Assembly (NCBI RefSeq): GCF_000166415.1
Contig: NC_014654.1
Span: 496,001 to 560,000, forward strand
DNA from: Halanaerobium hydrogeniformans
GTDB taxonomy: Bacteria > Bacillota > Halanaerobiia > Halanaerobiales > Halanaerobiaceae
Direction: 5' to 3'
DNA length: 64,000 bases
Shown here: positions 60,603 to 64,000 of the stretch, one piece after another
Layout of the letters: each line of letters starts with the position of its first letter
How positions within the stretch are numbered: the stretch's first letter is position 1
The notes under the pieces: generated by a model
What the model saw: the letters and a program-made list of their open reading frames with translations, nothing else
Told to the model about the DNA's origin: nothing
The model's database searches: none
Translations under genes and position numbers: made by a program

Positions 60603-61475
60603 ATGGAGTATAGAACAATAGAAGAACTTTTAAATTTAGCTGAAAAAGAAAATACTTCTCTCGCCGAAATAGTTTTACGGGTGGAGATGGAAGAAAGTGA
60701 ACTCAGCAGAGCCGAGATAGAAAAGATGATGGTGGATAATTTAAAGGTCATGCAGCAGTCAATAAAGAGAGGCTCTAATAATAAGATCAAAACAGGTGGA
60801 GGTCTGGTTGGTGATGAAGCCTTAAAGATGAAAAAATACTATCAAAATTCTCCTCAGGGTCTGGGGCTCTATAATAAGGTGATTACCTATGCTCTGGCAG
60901 TGGCTGAGGTAAATGCTGGGATGGGTAAGATTATTGCCGGACCAACCGCCGGGGCAAGTGGGATTGTTCCTGCAGTAGTAGTTGCCTTAGCTGAAGAATC
61001 GGAGCTTGATGATCATAAAGTAATTCAGGCCCTATTTACAGCTTCCGGACTTGGCTATGTTATCTCCAAAAAGGCTACTCTTTCCGGGGCAGCAGGAGGC
61101 TGTCAGGCTGAGTGTGGAGCAGCGGCTGCAATGGCAGCTGGGGCAGCTGTTGAGTTAAAGGGGGGTACTCCTAAAATGGTGGTTAATGCCTTTGCCCTGG
61201 CTTTAAAAAATATGCTGGGACTTGTTTGTGATCCGGTGGCAGGTTTGGTAGAAGTACCCTGTGTCAAAAGAAACGCCTTTTCAGCAGCTCATGCTTTAAC
61301 TGCGTCTTCGATAGCCCTGGCAGGTATAGAAAGTGTTATTCCTGCTGATGAGGTAATCAATGCCATGACCGATATTGGAGAGCAGATGCCAGGTTCATTA
61401 AAAGAAACTTCAAAGGGTGGGCTGGCTGTTTGTGAAACTGCTTTAAAAATTAAAGATCGACTATTCAATAACTAG
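60603..61475 (+). CDS. sdaAA: L-serine dehydratase, alpha subunit
   Basis: 290 residues. The catalytic and [4Fe-4S] ligand cysteines are visible in GCQAECGAAAAMAAGA, VCDPVAGLVEVPC, and the substrate loop TAGASGIVP. It is the catalytic partner of SdaAB. GGGGGAT precedes the ATG. The terminator at 61474-61499 overlaps its stop codon region and ends the operon. Serine deamination feeds pyruvate fermentation. Confidence 0.95.
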   Translation: MEYRTIEELLNLAEKENTSLAEIVLRVEMEESELSRAEIEKMMVDNLKVMQQSIKRGSNNKIKTGGGLVGDEALKMKKYYQNSPQGLGLYNKVITYALAVAEVNAGMGKIIAGPTAGASGIVPAVVVALAEESELDDHKVIQALFTASGLGYVISKKATLSGAAGGCQAECGAAAAMAAGAAVELKGGTPKMVVNAFALALKNMLGLVCDPVAGLVEVPCVKRNAFSAAHALTASSIALAGIESVIPADEVINAMTDIGEQMPGSLKETSKGGLAVCETALKIKDRLFNN

Positions 61476-61499
61476 GAGACTTGCGGGTCTTCTTTTTTT
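61474..61499 (+). terminator. Intrinsic terminator after sdaAA
   Basis: AGGAGAC pairs with GTCTTCT around TTGCGG, followed by seven T. Confidence 0.8.
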
Positions 61500-61612
61500 G
61501 TAAATATTTACTTGAATTATTGGGCTCAATCTCCTATACTATTAACACAAATTAAAAGCTGATCAGATTCACCCCTTATATTCTCTGGAGAAGATTTAAG
61601 GAGGAATAAATT

Positions 61613-62389
61613 ATGCTGAGGAAATTAAATGACCTTAAAGGATTTACGGTTCAGGGTAAAAAGAAAGAATTAGGTAAGGCCAGTGATTTTTACTTTGATC
61701 AAGATCATTTTGTGCTCCGCTACTTAGTTTTGGAAACTGATGGCTGGTTGAAACAGGAACAGACCTTGATTTCTACCGATGAAATTGAAGCTGTTGATTA
61801 CAATAAAAAAGAAATTAAAACAGCCATGACGGCAGAAGAATTAGAAAATGGCCCCAGCCTGGAGAAAAATAAGCCGATTTCTAAAATAATGGAGGAAAAG
61901 GTAGTAAAATATTATGACTGGCCCCTTTATTGGGCGAGTTCTACCCCGGGTGGAGTACCTACTATACCAGCTGGTACAAAAATGAGAGAAAAATTATTTG
62001 ATTTTGAAACCCTGACTGATGAAGAAAAACAGGAAAAAGAGGAAGAACTTGATTCGAATCTCAGAAGTTTAAATGAGATAAGTGGTTATGAAATTCAGGC
62101 TGTCGATAAGAGTTTTGCTAAGGTTAAAGACCTATTTGTCGATGAAGAAGATTGGCTGATCCGTTATTTATTAATTGATACTCGTAAAATATTGCCTGCC
62201 AAAAAAGTAATAATTGCCCCTGAATGGATTCGCCATATCAGCTGGGATAGAAAGCAGGTTTTTATTAAGAAAAGTAAAAAAGAAATTAAAAATGCCCCTA
62301 AATACAAAGAAGATGATGCTGAAAAACTAGTTGATAGAGAGTATGAAAAAGATCTTTATGATTATTATGATGAGCCTGAGTATTGGTGA
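61613..62389 (+). CDS. Protein with two PRC-barrel domains
   Basis: 258 residues, no signal peptide. Two PRC-barrel-like units are seen: about 1-75 (LKGFTVQGKKKELGKASDFYF, LRYLVLET) and about 150-225 (GYEIQAVDKSFAKVKDLFVDE, IRYLLIDTRK). The tail is highly charged and Tyr-rich (YEKDLYDYYDEPEYW). PRC-barrels occur in RNA processing, photosynthetic and stress proteins; the role here is unknown. AAGGAGGAAT precedes the ATG. Flanked by terminators, so monocistronic. Confidence 0.82.
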   Translation: MLRKLNDLKGFTVQGKKKELGKASDFYFDQDHFVLRYLVLETDGWLKQEQTLISTDEIEAVDYNKKEIKTAMTAEELENGPSLEKNKPISKIMEEKVVKYYDWPLYWASSTPGGVPTIPAGTKMREKLFDFETLTDEEKQEKEEELDSNLRSLNEISGYEIQAVDKSFAKVKDLFVDEEDWLIRYLLIDTRKILPAKKVIIAPEWIRHISWDRKQVFIKKSKKEIKNAPKYKEDDAEKLVDREYEKDLYDYYDEPEYW

Positions 62390-62422
62390 TGAATTTTAAA
62401 ATATATTATATTTTTAAAGATT

Positions 62423-62452
62423 AAGAATCCTTAATTGGATTCTTTTTCTTTT
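62423..62452 (+). terminator. Intrinsic terminator after the PRC-barrel gene
   Basis: AAGAATCC pairs with GGATTCTT around TTAATT, followed by TTTCTTTT. Confidence 0.85.
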
Positions 62453-62507
62453 GCAAAAATAGCAAATTAGCATTGAAATTGGACTTTAAATTAGTAATAA
62501 TTATTGA

Positions 62508-62543
62508 TATAATAGAAAAGTGACAAAACATACATTCACTTTT
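62508..62543 (+). promoter_or_regulatory. -10-like box and inverted repeat upstream of uvrB
   Basis: TATAAT (62508-62513) is followed at once by an 8-bp inverted repeat, AAAAGTGA (62516-62523) and TCACTTTT (62536-62543). A good -35 box is not obvious. A canonical LexA box (GAAC-N4-GTTC) was not found in the 266-base gap. Confidence 0.4.
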
Positions 62544-62655
62544 AATTGAATTTGTTAATAGCTTACGGAAAAAAACAATGATTTGAAGTATAATGATTGT
62601 TCACGATTTAAATAATTGTTTAAAATTTAATTCAAACTATTGGGGGAGATATTTT

Positions 62656-64000
62656 GTGAAAGACGGAGAATTTAAACTTAAAGCCCCTTTTGAAGCAAAA
62701 GGAGATCAGCCAGAGGCGATAAAAAATCTGGCTAGAGGAATAAACAAAGGCTATAAACATCAGACCCTGCTTGGGGCAACAGGTACAGGTAAAACATTTA
62801 CCATGGCCCGGTTAGTTGAAGAGGTCAATAAGCCAACCTTAGTTATTGCCCATAATAAAACACTGGCAGCTCAGCTGACCAGTGAATTCAAAGAGTTTTT
62901 TCCTGAGAATGCTGTTGAGTATTTTGTCAGTTATTATGACTATTATCAACCAGAAGCTTATGTGCCCCAGACTGATACCTATATAGAAAAAGATGCTTCC
63001 GTTAATGAGGAGATAGAGAAGCTTAGACTTTCAGCTACCACTTCACTTTTTGAGAGAAGAGATGTGTTAATTGTGGCAAGTGTTTCCTGTATTTACGGAC
63101 TTGGTTCACCTGATGATTATCTTGATCTCTCGCTTCATATTAAGGTGGGAAAAATAATGGAGCGGAAAGAGATTACCAGAAGTTTAACTTTTATGCAGTA
63201 CAGCCGCAATGATATGGATACCTCCCGCGGCCATTTTAGGGTTAAAGGAGATGTGATTGATATTTTTCCTGCTTACAGGGATGTGGCGATCAGGGTAGAA
63301 CTTTTCGGTGATGAGATCGAAAGGATCACTAGAATAAATACTGTAACAGGAGAGGTGCAGGCAGAAATTGATGAGATGACAATTTATCCTGCTTCTCACT
63401 TCGTAACACCAGAGGATAAAGTTAAAAGAGCTATCAAAACAATTTCTGCTGAGTTAGAAGAACGATTAGAAGAGCTCAGATCTGAAAATAGACTTGTAGA
63501 AGCCCAAAGGCTTGAGCAGAGAACCCGCTATGATTTAGAAATGCTTGAACAGATGGGTTTTTGTTCAGGAATAGAAAATTATGCCCGCCATCTGGCAGGT
63601 AGAGAAAAAGGTTCAAGACCGATGGCCCTCTTAGATTATTTTCCCGATGATTTTATGGTGATCATTGATGAATCACATATGACTGTTCCACAAATTGGCG
63701 GGATGTTTGCGGGGGACCGTTCTCGTAAAGAAAAACTTGTTGAATATGGTTTTCGGCTTCCTTCTGCTCTTGACAATAGACCATTAAATTTTGAAGAGTT
63801 TCAGGAGGTTGTACCTCAGGCGGTTTATGTATCTGCAACACCTGGCCCTTATGAGAAAAAACACAGCCAGCAGATTGTAGAACAGATAATTAGGCCGACA
63901 GGTCTGGTTGATCCTGAGGTCGATGTGAGGCCTACTAAAGGTCAGATTGATAATTTATTGGAAGAGATAAGACAGGTTGTTAAGGATGAAGAAAGGGTTC
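62656..64000 (+). CDS. uvrB: Excinuclease ABC subunit B (5' part, cut by the window end)
   Basis: The frame from GTG 62656 is open to the window end (448 codons). It starts [17 protein letters not shown] and has Walker A GATGTGKT (about 40-47), the beta-hairpin [12 protein letters not shown] (about 95-106) that clamps damaged DNA, and DESH-type Walker [12 protein letters not shown] near residue 335. UvrB takes damaged DNA from UvrA and positions UvrC for incision. TGGGGGAGAT precedes the GTG by about six bases. Family length is near 660 residues, so about 210 residues and probably uvrA lie beyond. Confidence 0.96.
   Translation, partial: MKDGEFKLKAPFEAKGDQPEAIKNLARGINKGYKHQTLLGATGTGKTFTMARLVEEVNKPTLVIAHNKTLAAQLTSEFKEFFPENAVEYFVSYYDYYQPEAYVPQTDTYIEKDASVNEEIEKLRLSATTSLFERRDVLIVASVSCIYGLGSPDDYLDLSLHIKVGKIMERKEITRSLTFMQYSRNDMDTSRGHFRVKGDVIDIFPAYRDVAIRVELFGDEIERITRINTVTGEVQAEIDEMTIYPASHFVTPEDKVKRAIKTISAELEERLEELRSENRLVEAQRLEQRTRYDLEMLEQMGFCSGIENYARHLAGREKGSRPMALLDYFPDDFMVIIDESHMTVPQIGGMFAGDRSRKEKLVEYGFRLPSALDNRPLNFEEFQEVVPQAVYVSATPGPYEKKHSQQIVEQIIRPTGLVDPEVDVRPTKGQIDNLLEEIRQVVKDEERV

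Noticed and set aside
62453-62655. LexA/SOS box upstream of uvrB
   Set aside because: No GAAC-N4-GTTC or close variant found by eye; the visible inverted repeat has a different sequence.

Overview
The window looks like a chromosomal segment of a Gram-negative-type (diderm) member of the Firmicutes, most likely a halophilic anaerobe of the Halanaerobiales. Evidence for the Firmicutes side is a sigma-H-like factor, ComFC, long-form HPF next to the secA-prfB region, CsaB/TagA-type cell-wall polymer genes, YitT, SdaAA/SdaAB, strong AGGAGG-like ribosome binding sites and frequent TTG/GTG starts. Evidence for an outer membrane is three SLH-domain porins of the OmpM type, several secreted beta-barrel proteins ending in a C-terminal aromatic residue, LptD/LptF/LptA-like lipopolysaccharide transport proteins, heptose kinase and adenylyltransferase (RfaE1/RfaE2) and Lnt. 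DNA is AT-rich. No rRNA, tRNA or CRISPR array was seen.

Layout. 1-7090: a short possible mobile-element end and structured leader, SLH porin 1, an Asp/Glu racemase, a VOC protein, a TrkH/KtrB-type K+ transporter and SLH porin 2. 7150-12960: a minus-strand PAS-GAF-GGDEF-HD-GYP protein, two tandem pseudopilins with BspA-like leucine-rich repeats, and a small minus-strand outer-membrane barrel. 13175-17410: SLH porin 3, then a ccdA gene split by an IS200/IS605-type element with an apparently intact TnpB and a deleted TnpA. 17537-30540: mostly envelope genes (barrels, LptD-like protein, patatin-barrel protein, phosphoglucomutase, GalU, a minus-strand COG1031-like radical SAM protein, a SPOR/SpoIID/phosphodiester-glycosidase protein). 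30555-34263: rfaE1, rfaE2, a tiny membrane ORF, sigH-like, comFC, hpf.

34264-50200 is an envelope/accessory block lying between hpf and secA, which are neighbours in many Firmicutes. It holds an inverse-autotransporter-like beta-helix protein with a premature stop, an S8 protease lipoprotein, a fusion of an LptF-type inner-membrane permease to an LptD-type outer-membrane protein, an LptA-like protein, Lnt, two unknown genes associated with an ~77-bp GGTACC-bordered repeat, NhaC, a PqqB-like hydrolase and a diguanylate cyclase. 50264-64000: secA, prfB (with the classic in-frame TGA needing a +1 frameshift), DUF5693-like, csaB, tagA, yitT, ctpA, sdaAB, sdaAA, a PRC-barrel protein and the 5' part of uvrB, which runs off the end.

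How the genes fit together: most of the window builds an outer envelope. GalU, phosphoglucomutase and RfaE1/E2 supply sugar precursors; LptF-LptD, LptA-like and LptD-like proteins would move LPS; Lnt matures lipoproteins; SLH porins could tether the outer membrane to a wall polymer made and pyruvylated by TagA/CsaB. The most unusual item is the LptF-LptD fusion with an apparent internal signal peptide.
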